From Spongilla lacustris (taxonomy: Eukaryota; Porifera; Demospongiae; Spongillida; Spongillidae), in assembly GCA_949361645.1 (NCBI GenBank), contig OX442416.1, positions 15,948,674 through 16,012,673 on the forward strand: a stretch of DNA of 64,000 nucleotides, read 5' to 3'. This document shows, in pieces, positions 38,609-50,246 of the stretch; position 1 is the first letter of the stretch; every line of letters starts with the position of its first letter. Made by a program: the position numbers and the translations under genes. Under the pieces are notes generated by a model. That model was not told the origin of the DNA. It was given only the letters and a program-made list of their open reading frames with translations, and did no database searches.

Positions 38609-38947
38609 TTGAGATATACCTACTACAAATCCATAATTTCCTATAAGATGAATGAGCAGAAATGGAAGAAGGAAAATAAAGACTTAAAAGAAAAAATGCG
38701 CCACATGAAAATTGAAAATGACATGCTTCAATCTCAGTTGGAGGAGCTGGCTTGTAAGGAAGAATCGTCAAAAAGAATAAATTCTAAAAATGATGAAAAA
38801 ACTTATAATGTTGCTTGCCGTAAAGCAGTCTATTGCTGTTTAGAATACCATGTACCTATAACTAATATAAGTCCTGTTATTGAAGGGGTTTTAAGAGAGA
38901 ATGACAATATATGGGCTGTTAGCAGATTACATTGCTGGGGATCTTAA
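38609..38947 (+). CDS. Uncharacterised element-borne open frame 2 (coiled coil)
   Basis: The track of 112 codons contains the Met start MNEQKWKKENKDLKEKMRHM at 38648. The first half is a heptad-rich coiled coil (to LEELACKEESS). The second half reads YNVACRKAVYCCLEYHVPIT, then SPVIEGVLREN, a small helical block that I have seen only in unnamed element-linked proteins. Frame 1 and frame 2 are on the same strand and 0.2 kb apart. Confidence 0.4.
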   Translation: MRYTYYKSIISYKMNEQKWKKENKDLKEKMRHMKIENDMLQSQLEELACKEESSKRINSKNDEKTYNVACRKAVYCCLEYHVPITNISPVIEGVLRENDNIWAVSRLHCWGS

Positions 38948-39700
38948 TTTAAGTGAACTGAATACATGAATACGCTTGACTGTACATAGTGTAGTGTGTT
39001 TGATATGTTTTTTTTTTGCATTAAAAATTGTACTGGCAGTTTGATTTGTGTAGATTTCATCAGTTAGTACCATAATTCAGTACGTATAGTTATGTGTACT
39101 ATTTGGCAGAATAACCTTCCTTCTTATCATGACCAATAGCAAGCGTTAGTTACTTATTGAAGCAAAATCCAATGCATCTCTATGTATGATATTAGTGATA
39201 CTATGTATTTTAAAGTTTTGGTTAAGGCTGCACACTTATTTATATCTCTGTACTGATTATAAACTCAACCGGGACAGTTTTTGTTTCGCGTACCCTATTA
39301 ATTCACGTACATTCGCGATCATTTCATTTTTGATCTTTCGAATAGCGTGGTGCTCGCAACGAAACGCATAATCATGAGTATAAAGTATTTTTAGAATGTA
39401 GAATTTTTGCTCTTTCCAACGATATATAATATGGGGCTGAAATCACAATTTGAAAAAAATATCCAACTACCTACTTATGAATATTCATTACACAGCTGTG
39501 GAGATATTTCTCATGATGCACCCAAGATAAATAGAAATATCCAATCTACTTATGGAGTAGGGATAGTTCATGCACAATCTAACCATTCAGTTTCTGTAAT
39601 TAATTAATTTGCTCAATAAATTGTAATATGAATTTCTGCATGCCTAATTGATTAGTTAGAGCCACGCCCCCATGGCGCCCCTTTGTTTGATTAGCCCCCC
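38948..39700. other. Right part of the 3.6-kb transposon, no gene
   Basis: AT-rich sequence without a supported frame. It ends with a poly-C run at about 39695-39711, before the right terminal repeat. Confidence 0.5.
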
Positions 39701-39736
39701 CCCCCCCCCCTTTTGAAACACCTAGGGATGCCACTG

Positions 39737-39859
39737 ATTCCCTGCTGTGCTGGAGCTGTGGCTGGTGGAGAAGCAGCTGGTCCTCTCCCTATGCCTCCTG
39801 GGCCTCCTCCTCCTGCCTTACTTCCTGCTGGACAACATCCTCTATGAAGAGGTGGGAGG
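39737..39859 (+). pseudogene. TMEM245-like gene, exon 3, right half
   Basis: After the transposon the exon continues PAVLELWLVEKQLVLSLCLL and YFLLDNILYEEV, then the donor GTAGGT. It differs from the sister exon at 43327-43501 at a few bases (GGCCTCCTCCTCCTG against GGCCTCCCCATCCTG). Confidence 0.85.
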
Positions 39860-40487
<628 letters not shown>

Positions 40488-40784
40488 TTGTGAGTGACCA
40501 TTGTGTCTCCTGGGTGTGTTGTGTATGTGTGCTTGTATGTGCCGAACACTGACCTAATATTTCTGACATGTTGCACTGGTTAAAAGGATGTAAAATCTTG
40601 ATAACCCCTACTTATCATGTAGATGAACATGTAATGCTTCTACCTATAGTACTGAATTTAATTGAAATGTTTTCCTTGTGTGCGTGCATGGCCAACTTCA
40701 TGATCAAATTCTGCTGTTAGCTGTATGGAACTGATGAAATATGGTCGCTAACTAACATAATGTGTAGCCGTGTAGGTATGCAGG

Positions 40785-41709
40785 CAGGGCCGGCGTTAGA
40801 TGTTTGGCGGCCCTAGGCAAAAAGGGCTTGGAGGCCCCTCCATCTTTGCTCGAGGGTGCATTTTCCGGTTTTGGACTTAACTCCTTCCTCCACCACGCGT
40901 AGCTCAGTAGTTTGTTTCGAACACAGCGCGCACATGCATGTAATCATTTCTCACTGATCTTGCATAAGAATTACGGGTTATAATACCTTATGCACGAAAA
41001 GCGATTTTTCTAGCTTTAACGAATCAACTGATAAATGTACGTATATATCAGGAGCGGATCCAGGATTTCGAAGCGAGGGTGGGGGTGATGCGACAGGCAA
41101 GGATACCTCCCCCAGCAAGGATTTCCCGGATATGGGCCATCGGGGTCCACAAAAATGCGTAGTTATCACAAGAAAAAAAACGCGTGAAGGATTTAAAAAA
41201 ATCCTTTATAAAATCAAACTTGATTCGACGCATTTTTTCCCCTGTGTATTGCGTACGTAGTAAGTAACATGCTAAAAATAGATACATTCCTATTATCTTG
41301 GCGGTGGTATACCCCAGCCGCCCCGATCTACCAGTTCATGTTCAATCGAAATCAATGCTAAGTCTTCAAGCCTATCACAGGTAAATTACAGTGTGACTGA
41401 ACATTAAAATATTTTAATGTTCAATCAAACGTTTGATTTCTCCCTATATGTGATGTATCTTCCGTAATTGATGGATGCAGAAAAGTCTTTATAAGCTTCA
41501 ATTTAGAAAGCTCCATTAAGCAGCTGGTGCAACTCAGCAACTGTAGTGGAAGCTGTCAATAAAATGCGCACCGTACGTACGGTGGCGAGGTGGTCCATTT
41601 TTATGGGTGTTAATAAGCGTATGAATAATTAAGTAGCAGCAGTTTGGCGGCCCCTCTGACCGGCGGCCCTAGGCATTTGCCTAGTCTGCCTAGCGTTAGC
41701 GCCGGCCCT
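40785..41709. mobile_element. 925-bp hAT-type element in a receptor promoter region
   Basis: The ends CAGGGCCGGCGTTAG and CTAGCGTTAGCGCCGGCCCT pair. The flanks TATGCAGG and CATGCAGG form an 8-bp duplication with one change; sister spacers read TATGCAGGACAAG with no insert. Another element start (CAGGAGCGGATCCAGGATTT at 41051) lies inside. There is no transposase. It sits about 130 bp before receptor copy 10 and leaves the CRE-like site on the gene side. Confidence 0.85.
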
Positions 41710-41780
41710 CATGCAGGACATTATCGGATGTACACCCCTTGATCAACCGGCTGCAAGTTTCGATAATGATTTCACTCTTA

Positions 41781-41788
41781 TTACGTCA
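41781..41788 (+). promoter_or_regulatory. CRE-like site TTACGTCA before receptor copy 10
   Basis: The exact octamer lies 50 bp before the ATG at 41838, in the block TTATTACGTCATGGTGT. The spacing is shorter than in sisters because a few bases are missing after GGTGTATATACG. Confidence 0.5.
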
Positions 41789-41837
41789 TGGTGTATATAC
41801 GTTGAGCTCAGCAGTTAGGGCATCGCCCCCTTTTACG

Positions 41838-42734
41838 ATGAATGGTTCTGATGCAAACGTTTCCTCCGTTGTTGACGAACTTGTTGGCACTGTAGCCAAC
41901 AGTGTCTCTTTGCTCGTGTGCCTACTGGCAGCCATCTTGGTGCTCATTCTAAAGCTCTACAAAAAGGTCGTCTATCGACTGGCTCTCTACCAGGTGTTGG
42001 CTTCGCTGGCCTTGGCGACAAATGGGATATTGCAAGATATTTTAATACACTACAGTTCTACCAATGGTCGAGAATGTATCGCTATGGGATGGTGGCTCTT
42101 ATACGCAGAATGGATGAAGCTACTCTTCACGATGTGGGTAACCTTTCATCTCTTCTGTTTTGCGGTACTCCACAAGAACCTGAAGAAGCTTGAAGTGTTG
42201 TACGTTGTGACGTCACTACTCGTACCAGCGGGGATAGCATGCATACCTCTGATAACCAAAACATATGGACACAGCCCAGATGGTACTTATTGTTATATTT
42301 ATGCTGAAGATGGTGACGTTGCATCCATCGAAAGATTTGCCATCTGGGATGGTCCAACAATGTTTATTCTTTTAGCTGCCTCCATAGCCATGGTTGTCAT
42401 GGTGATAAAACTGACTGGTAAAGTATGTTTGAGGTCAAAGTATGAGCCGATCACCGATGGAGACCGGTTCTGGAAGGCTCTTAAGCAGCTCCTTCCATTG
42501 GCTGCTTTTCCTATATTGTTTCTCGTCTTTGAAATCCCTATATTCATATTTCATGTATATGCAACAACAAGCTCCACACCTAACATGGCACTGGAAATAT
42601 CAAAGAATGTGTTCTTCTCCTTGTGGAGTATGACCTCTGGTGGAACTCTTTTGGTACACATCTTTGTAGTCAGATGTTGGACAAAAAAAAGGTTTTTTAA
42701 TCACAATTTCATTCCACTAGCTTGCAAGGTGTAG
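41838..42734 (+). CDS. Seven-transmembrane receptor, copy 10 (intact)
   Basis: A 298-residue intronless receptor. I chose the ATG of MNGSDANVSS by family comparison; the frame is open 33 codons further upstream through promoter sequence. Sequons are at N2 and N7. The TM1 to TM7 pattern and the Cys pair (GRECIAMGWW and GTYCYIY) are as in copy 1. The first outer loop is IHYSSTNGREC and the second has AEDGDVASIERFAIWDGP, both distinctive for this copy. The short tail reads CWTKKRFFNHNFIPLACKV after a run of eight A. A last-exon copy of the TMEM245-like gene lies 1.35 kb upstream, or 0.43 kb if the 925-bp transposon is discounted. Confidence 0.87.
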   Translation: MNGSDANVSSVVDELVGTVANSVSLLVCLLAAILVLILKLYKKVVYRLALYQVLASLALATNGILQDILIHYSSTNGRECIAMGWWLLYAEWMKLLFTMWVTFHLFCFAVLHKNLKKLEVLYVVTSLLVPAGIACIPLITKTYGHSPDGTYCYIYAEDGDVASIERFAIWDGPTMFILLAASIAMVVMVIKLTGKVCLRSKYEPITDGDRFWKALKQLLPLAAFPILFLVFEIPIFIFHVYATTSSTPNMALEISKNVFFSLWSMTSGGTLLVHIFVVRCWTKKRFFNHNFIPLACKV

Positions 42735-43326
42735 AAACTCGTGTTTAGAACACTGCATGCATGTTTACTAATAATGATACGTGTAGATTGTGTGTAACTG
42801 CTTTGCTCGACCATGCATACTGACTGGTTTTGAAAGGGTCTTAAATTACCATAGTTTAGTATTGCATGCAATTTTATCTTTCATGGAAATACCATGCATC
42901 TATGCACACATACATTACATTATTGATCCTATCGAGAGTTACGGCAGTAACTCTCATATAGCTTTTGTGCCGTATCATGAATATCATTAAAAAACGCGAC
43001 CCGCGTGTAACTCACGAACCGAGAAACGGATACTGTAGTGTAGTACTTTATTGCTATCGAGCCACAATGGAAAGACGATCATTTTCATATTTTGATCTAG
43101 TTGCCAGACCGTTTACTTTGAGAGAACAAAAAAGCTCGTAGATCTCGTTCCCAGACCGTTATTTGTCCATATAGTCGTCGTATAATTTTCATGAGGGTAT
43201 CCGACTAAATTAATGGTACATGTACATCTACATGTATAGCTGTTTTCGCATATTCCAAAAATTTGGCCATCTTGGTACATGTAGTGTGCAAATATTAGCA
43301 ACCCTTTCACACACACACATGTACAA
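42735..43326. repeat. Receptor trailer joined to duplicated intron
   Basis: The first 200 bases match the trailers of copies 5 and 11. A 57-base block with the perfect hairpin GAGAGTTACGGCAGTAACTC lies at 42937-42990. From about 43200 the sequence matches the intron at 35925-36044 (AATTTGGCCATCTTGGTACA), leading into the duplicated exon 3. Confidence 0.65.
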
Positions 43327-43501
43327 TGCTTGCGGCCATGGTAGGGGCTGTACCATTTGTTGGTCCCTACTGGGCCGCACTCCCTGCTGTGCTGGAGCTG
43401 TGGCTGGTGGAGAAGCAGCTGGTCCTCTCCCTATGCCTCCTGGGCCTCCCCATCCTGCCTTACTTCCTGCTGGACAACATCCTCTATGAAGAGGTGGAAG
43501 G
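43327..43501 (+). pseudogene. TMEM245-like exon 3, second copy without acceptor AG
   Basis: All 175 bases are present and open: LAAMVGAVPFVGPYWAALPA, VLELWLVEKQLV, then YFLLDNILYEEV and the donor GTAGGT. The bases before it read CATGTACAA where the sister exon has CATGTGCAG, so the acceptor dinucleotide is lost. No exon 2 copy precedes it. The last exon at 44188 follows in the right phase. Confidence 0.75.
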
Positions 43502-44473
<972 letters not shown>

Positions 44474-44731
44474 AAGGATGTAAAATCTTGATAGTCCCTA
44501 CTTATCATGTAGATGAACGAACATGTAATGCTTCCCCGCTTATAACAAATGTTTTCCTTGTATACCTTCAATATGGAACTGCCAAGATGGTTCCTACCTA
44601 GCATAATTAAAGGTGTAGGTGTGCAGGACAATAAAAATCATTTGGACACCCCCTGATTGTGAAATACTGGCTCTAACTGCATGTCCCCGATAATGATTAA
44701 TTTAACAATTATAGCTGATTACAATAGCTTA

Positions 44732-44739
44732 TTACGTCA
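44732..44739 (+). promoter_or_regulatory. CRE-like site TTACGTCA before receptor copy 11
   Basis: The exact octamer lies 62 bp before the ATG in ATTACGTCATGGTGTACTCT. Confidence 0.5.
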
Positions 44740-44800
44740 TGGTGTACTCTACGTACGTCGAGCTGGCAGTTAGGGCGTAGCCGCCTTTTACTTTTATACA

Positions 44801-45691
44801 ATGAATAGTTCCGATGCAAACGTTTCCTCCGTTGTTGACGTACTTGTTCTCACTGTAACTAACAGTGTCTCTGTGCTCGTGTGCCTACTGGCAGCCATCT
44901 TGGTGCTCATTCTAAAGCTCTACAAAAAGGTCGTCTATCGACTGGCTCTCTACCAGGTGTTGGCTTCGTTGGCCTTGGCAACGATTGTGCTATTGCAAGT
45001 AATTTTATTAGACTACAATTATAGCTATGGTCGAGAATGTATCGCTATGGGATGGTTGCTCATATACGCAGATTGGATGAAGCTACTCTTCACGATGTGG
45101 GTAACCTTTCATCTCTTCTGTTTTGCGGTACTCCACAAGAACCTGAAGAAGCTTGAAGTGTTGTATGTCGTGACGTCACTACTCGTACCAGCGGTGATAG
45201 CGTGCGTACCTCTGATAACCAGAACATATGGACGTAACCCGGATGGTGCTTACTGTTCCATTTATGTCAAAGATAGCGAGGTTGCGTCCATCGAAAGGTT
45301 TGCCCTCTGGGATGGTCCAGCAATGGTTATTCTCTTAGCAGCCTCCACAGCTATGGTTGTCATGGTGATAAAACTGACTGGTAGAGTGTGCTTGAGATCA
45401 AAGTATGAGCCAATCACCGATGGCGACAAGTTCTGGAAGGCTCTTAAGCAGCTCCTTCCATTGGCTACTTTTCCTATATTGTTTTTCATCTTTGAAATCC
45501 CTGTATTCATATTTCATGTATATGCAACAACAAGCTCCACACCTAACATGGCACTGAATATAACAAGGAGTGTGTTTTTCTCATTGTGGAGTATGACCTC
45601 TGGTGGAACTCTTTTGATACACATCTTTGTAGTCAGATGTTGGAAAAAAAAAAAGGTTTTTTTAAATCGCAATTTCATTCCACTAATTTAG
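44801..45691 (+). CDS. Seven-transmembrane receptor, copy 11 (intact)
   Basis: A 296-residue intronless receptor starting MNSSDANVSSVVDVLV with N2 and N7 sequons. The outer loops are its own: LLDYNYSYGREC before TM3, and RTYGRNPDGAYCSIYVKDSE in loop 2. TM segments and inner loops are as in the family. The tail reads RCW, then a lysine run from the A tract, and ends LNRNFIPLI. A TMEM245-like last exon lies about 0.4 kb upstream, the arrangement closest to the presumed ancestral unit. Confidence 0.87.
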   Translation: MNSSDANVSSVVDVLVLTVTNSVSVLVCLLAAILVLILKLYKKVVYRLALYQVLASLALATIVLLQVILLDYNYSYGRECIAMGWLLIYADWMKLLFTMWVTFHLFCFAVLHKNLKKLEVLYVVTSLLVPAVIACVPLITRTYGRNPDGAYCSIYVKDSEVASIERFALWDGPAMVILLAASTAMVVMVIKLTGRVCLRSKYEPITDGDKFWKALKQLLPLATFPILFFIFEIPVFIFHVYATTSSTPNMALNITRSVFFSLWSMTSGGTLLIHIFVVRCWKKKKVFLNRNFIPLI

Positions 45692-46916
45692 CTTGCAAGG
45701 TGTAGAAACTACATGCATATTTACTTTATAATATTAATAATGCGTGTGTAACTGTACTGTCTGGTTTTGAAAGGGTCTTAAATTGCCTTAGTTAGTATTG
45801 TACGCATGTTTATTTTTCACATCCATTGATATTATATATTTATTTTTTGTGCATATAGTGAGTGATCAATGCATTGTTAATTATTTATATAAATGCAATG
45901 GAGTCTATGGAAATGTATACTATAGTTTATGTGTGCATTGCAGTTGTGCAATAAGTAAGAATCAAAGTTCAAAGTGATTGTTGAAATACATGAATGCAGT
46001 GCATGGTATAGCTTCTGCCTTCCTATAGAACAACTCTGCATAATAACAAAATTAATATTACAATAAAATATAGCTTAAAATAAATGCTTATCCAATTGCA
46101 TTGTTCAAGTATTCAGTGTTGACAAGCTGGTATTGGTGGCCAAAGGCCTGTATGGACATTATGTACACTGCACATGGCATGTTTTTGTAACTGGGTTCTG
46201 GGCAAGCGTGCAGCTTTTAACCTACATCTACGTTCGCCGCTAACTCCATTGAAGTGCGTGTGTGAAAAGTAGATCAACATTTCAGGCAGCATGCCATCAA
46301 TGACACAAGGTTCCCAGAGCTTCGATGGATGTGTGTGCCTTTGGCAGTAGAGGCTGCTGGGGGACCTGCAGAACATTTCTTCATGACTTGCTATTGTTCC
46401 ATGTCACAGGCCACTTCTGCTATATTTTAACTGCGAGCTTGTCCAAGCTAATGCCAGAGCTCTGTTGTCATGATCCATGGCCAGTCTAGTGTGTGTGTAG
46501 GATTTTCATGTATATACCAAGGAAGATGCAATATATAACATCATTTATTAAGGTGATGGGCAGTTATGGTACATGATTTCAGCTTTCTTACAACTGAGTA
46601 GCCATTCATGGGAAATACCTATAAATCTAAGGCATTGGCTGACCTCTAAGGTCGTTTCAGTCACTCGCTAGTTAGAGCAAATGCTCATGCCATCCTAACC
46701 TGTTCATACTCCCTGCACCTTGTGCCGCAGGTGGAAGAACTTTGTGTGTATTGTATATAATTGGATCTAAAAGTTTAGGCAGTACATTTCTCTGTTACAA
46801 TGAAATTAAGAATGGGAAAGAACACGACCCACTATATATACATCTTCAAAGCTTTTAGGCAAGGGAAGGGGATTTACCCCAGTCTTTTCAGACTTGGTGG
46901 ATATAGGTGTGTGTGT
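45692..46916. repeat. Duplicated trailer of receptor copy 11
   Basis: It follows 17751-18600 and 18890-19030 in order: GTGCAATAAG, AAGTGATTGTTG, TTCAAGTATTCAGTGTTGAC, GTTAGAGCAA, and CTGCACCTTGTGC before GGTGGA. There is no intact gene. Confidence 0.6.
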
Positions 46917-47089
<173 letters not shown>

Positions 47090-47179
47090 TCCCTCCCTTA
47101 CTCCTGGTCTCCTTTCTCGCTTTAACGGCGGTATCGACATGAAAGAAATCTTTTATAGTTCCCGTGACTTTCGACATGG

Positions 47180-47695
47180 GATCGAGAGTTACGGCAGTAA
47201 CTCTCATATAGGATTTGCGCCGTATCATGAATATCATTATAGTTTATGCGTGCATTGCAATTGTGTAATAAGAAAGAACCACAGTTTAAAGTGATTATTA
47301 AGATGCCCTTTGTACAAAAACTCAGGCTAATAACAAATATAGGAAAAATATATACTTATCCAATTGTGGTGGCTGCATGGGACATGATGCACACAACCTG
47401 CTGATGTTCTTGTAACTGGGTTCTGTGAAAGCCTACAGCTTTTGACCTACTAAATATCACATCACCGCTAACTCCAATGAAGTGTGTGACAAGTGGATCA
47501 ACATTGCAGATAATGGGAAGGATGCCATCAATGACACAAAGTGCCCATGCAGAGCTTGGATGGGTGTGTGTGCCTTTGGCAGAAGAGTCCATGCCATTAA
47601 TGGCTGCTGTGGGACCTGCAGCACATGGCTTCACACCCTATCAGAACCCATTGTTCCATATCACACCCCCCCCCCCCCCTAGGCCACTTAAGTTT
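47180..47695. repeat. Duplicated block with hairpin, then receptor-type trailer
   Basis: 47181-47237 repeats the hairpin block of 42937-42990. From 47240 the sequence follows 30950-31390 nearly base for base, ending in the same poly-C run and CAGGCCACTTAAGTTTACTT type junction. Confidence 0.7.
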
Positions 47696-47699
47696 ACTT

Positions 47700-47912
47700 T
47701 TATATGTTGAACTGATTGTTCTGATTCAAACATTTCCTCCATTGCTCATGCAGTTGTTATCACTGTAGCCAACAGTGTCTCTGTGGTCGTGTGCCTACTG
47801 GCAGCCATCTTGGTGCTCATTCTAAGGCTCTACAAAAAGGTCGTCTATCGACTGGCTCAACCAGGTGTTGGCTTCGTTGGCCTTGGCAACTGATGTGATA
47901 TTACAATAGAGG
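47700..47912 (+). pseudogene. Receptor relic, copy 12
   Basis: The start is destroyed (TTGAACTGATTGTTCTGATT instead of an ATG context). Codons for the N-terminus and TM1 to TM2 (TVANSVSVVVCLLAAILVLI, LRLYKKVVYRLA) remain open for a while. A 4-base loss (GGCTCAACCAGG) and a stop (CAACTGATG) end it. The following bases match those after copy 9. Confidence 0.75.
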
Positions 47913-48172
47913 TTAACATATGTAATTATAAGTGAGGTTAATCTCTCTCCAGCTTTGTCTGGAGCCATGACCAGTGTTGGGCATTCCTTCTCCTGGCTCC
48001 CCCAAACCATACACTGGAAAAAAAAAATCTGGGTCTGGGTATACGAGACTACTCCATCCCCCCCTCCTCCCACTCCCTCTACCCCTGTCTTTCTCTTCAT
48101 ATTTATGAAGTGTAATACATATATATAAGAGTTTGTATAAGGTCAGAGTTATGTATATAGTTGCTATGGTAA

Positions 48173-48349
<177 letters not shown>

Positions 48350-48639
48350 TTGTGGGTGACCGTTGTGTCTCCTGGGTGTGTTGTTTATGTATGCTTGTAT
48401 GTGACCTAATATTTCTTAAAATCTGGATAGCCCCTAGATGAACACGTAATGCTTCCACTGATAATATAAAGTATTGTTAAGTACCTTCTACTGACATCAA
48501 ATGTTGGAAGTCATATAGAGGTTGTGATGGTATGCTCAAGATGGTCACTAACTATCATAAGGTGCATATAGATATATGCAGGTTGAGACACCACGTGAAT
48601 AGATGACATCTGTTTCACTTTGCCAGGAGATCACGACCA

Positions 48640-49095
48640 CACAAGACTAGCTAATATTCTTGTCCACAACTGCTCACTAGGCAAGCCAGCAGCATTTGAC
48701 TTTCCAGTGACCTCGCTGCTTGATTCACTTAACTTGTAGGAAATGGGAGTGTCTTCAGTAGCAGCTGCTGAGGCCTCTGAGATAAAGAAGTACAACAGTA
48801 ATGGTGGCAAGTGTGGAGATCTAGGATGGGTTTGTTGTATCACTTTAGTTGTTGAGACCTATGCTACATGGGGTCAAGAGGCTGTGAAGAGTTTTGCTCA
48901 GTTGGCTTCATGGCTGGCAATCACCTGGTCCAAGCCAAAGTCTGTCATCATCACACATGACCTATCAGTGCAAGCAGACTATGGTTACCGTATACAGTTC
49001 CTATAACCATAGTCTGCTTGCAGTGTGTATGGCAGACTAAACAACTGCCTTGTGAGATCAGTAACATTAGCCATCCTTAGTAGAATTGAGCTCCT
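48640..49095 (+). pseudogene. Non-LTR retrotransposon tail fragment
   Basis: The frame at 48743-49006 contains ASEIKKYNSNGGKC, DLGWVCC, VVETYATWGQEAVKSF and AQLASWLAITWSKPKSV. It matches the module at 14809-15497. A 60-bp foldback interrupts it at 48966-49026. It lies in the spacer between a last-exon copy and receptor copy 13. Confidence 0.6.
48966..49026. mobile_element. 61-bp foldback inserted in the retrotransposon tail
   Basis: The arms GCAAGCAGACTATGGTTA and TAACCATAGTCTGCTTGC are perfect inverted copies around a loop of about 20 bases. Sister copies read GACCTATATGGCAGATTAAA without the insert. Confidence 0.8.
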
Positions 49096-49184
49096 TTGAA
49101 CTGTTCTAGCTGTGGTGCTTGCTATATTATACCAACATTAATCATTGCTATCATTGTAATAGCTAATTACATAAGTTTATCTGA

Positions 49185-49192
49185 TCACGTCA
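49185..49192 (+). promoter_or_regulatory. CRE-like site TCACGTCA before receptor copy 13
   Basis: The octamer is one base from the others and lies 75 bp before the ATG, in the second promoter type (CGTCATTAATTGGAATAC) shared with copy 7. Confidence 0.4.
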
Positions 49193-49259
49193 TTAATTGG
49201 AATACTAATAAATTGAAACGTCGAGCTAGCAGGGCGTCGCCGCCTTTTACTTTTATACG

Positions 49260-50246
49260 ATGAATAGTTCTGATGCAAACGTTTCCTCCGTTGTTGACAT
49301 ACTAGTTATCTCTGTAACCAACACTGTCTCTGTGGTCGTGTGCCTACTGGCAGCCATCTTGGTGCTCATTTTAAAGCTCTACAAAAAGGTCGTCTATCGA
49401 CTGGCTCTCTACCAGGTGTTGGCTTCGTTGGCCTTGGCAACGAATGTGATATTGCAAGTAATTTTATTACACTACGGTTATACCAATGGTCGAGAATGTA
49501 TCGCAATGGGATGGTTTTTGATGTACTCAGAATGGATGAAGCTACTCTTCACGATGTGGGTAACCTTTCATCTCTTCTGTTTTGCGGTACTCCACAAGAA
49601 CCTGAAGAAGCTTGAAGTGTTGTACGTTGTGACATCACTTCTCGTACCAGCGGTGATAGCGTGCGTACCTCTGATAACGGACTCTTATGGACGTAGCCCG
49701 GATGGTACGTATTGTTTTATTTATGCCCAAAATGACACTGCGTTGATCGATAGGTTTGCCCTCTGGGATGGTCCAGCAGTGATTATTCTTTTAGCAGCCT
49801 CCACAGCCATGGTTGTCATGGTGATAAAACTGACTGGTAGCGTATGTTTGAGATCCAAGTACGAGCCAATCACCGATGGAGACCAGTACTGGAAGGCTCT
49901 TAAGCAGCTCCTTCCATTGGCTGCTTTTCCTATTTTGTTTCTCATCTTTCAAATCCCTATATTCATGTTTCATGTATATGCAGCAACAAGCTCCACACCT
50001 AGCATGACACTGGAAATATCAAAGAATGTGTTTTTCTCCTTGTGGAGTATGACCTCTGGTGGAACTCTTTTGGTACACATCATTGTAGTCATATGTTTTT
50101 CATTCGCTCGAAACAGAAAACGTGAACATGGAAATGGAGTGATGCAACAAACCAATAATCCAACTGCCATCCTGGTACCGGTACTAGCATCGTCTAGATC
50201 TGTGCAGAGTGCTACTCGATTCTCTCTTCCAACACCTAGCATTTGA
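49260..50246 (+). CDS. Seven-transmembrane receptor, copy 13 (intact, long tail)
   Basis: A 328-residue intronless receptor starting MNSSDANVSSVVDILV. The outer loops read LLHYGYTNGREC and DSYGRSPDGTYCFIYAQNDT. TM segments and inner loops are as in copy 1. The C-terminus is the long type: CFSFARNRKREHGNGVMQQ, a Ser/Thr-rich part with five residues more than copy 1 (VPVLA) and the end SLPTPSI. The 3' trailer also matches copy 1. The tail's serines could be kinase sites for desensitisation, which is inference. Of the intact genes only copies 1 and 13 carry this tail. Confidence 0.87.
   Translation: MNSSDANVSSVVDILVISVTNTVSVVVCLLAAILVLILKLYKKVVYRLALYQVLASLALATNVILQVILLHYGYTNGRECIAMGWFLMYSEWMKLLFTMWVTFHLFCFAVLHKNLKKLEVLYVVTSLLVPAVIACVPLITDSYGRSPDGTYCFIYAQNDTALIDRFALWDGPAVIILLAASTAMVVMVIKLTGSVCLRSKYEPITDGDQYWKALKQLLPLAAFPILFLIFQIPIFMFHVYAATSSTPSMTLEISKNVFFSLWSMTSGGTLLVHIIVVICFSFARNRKREHGNGVMQQTNNPTAILVPVLASSRSVQSATRFSLPTPSI

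Larger units (their letters stand above)
36102..39736. mobile_element. 3.6-kb transposon inside the TMEM245-like exon 3
   Basis: The ends CAGAGGCGTCCCCATAGG and CCTAGGGATGCCACTG are imperfect inverted copies of the CAGTGGC type. The flanks share A(C/T)TCC. The sister exon at 43327 defines the empty site (GCACTCCCTGCTG). The interior holds a hAT-like N-terminal start, two AT-rich open frames and a nested MITE. No complete transposase was seen, so it may move by borrowed enzyme or be decayed. Confidence 0.8.
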
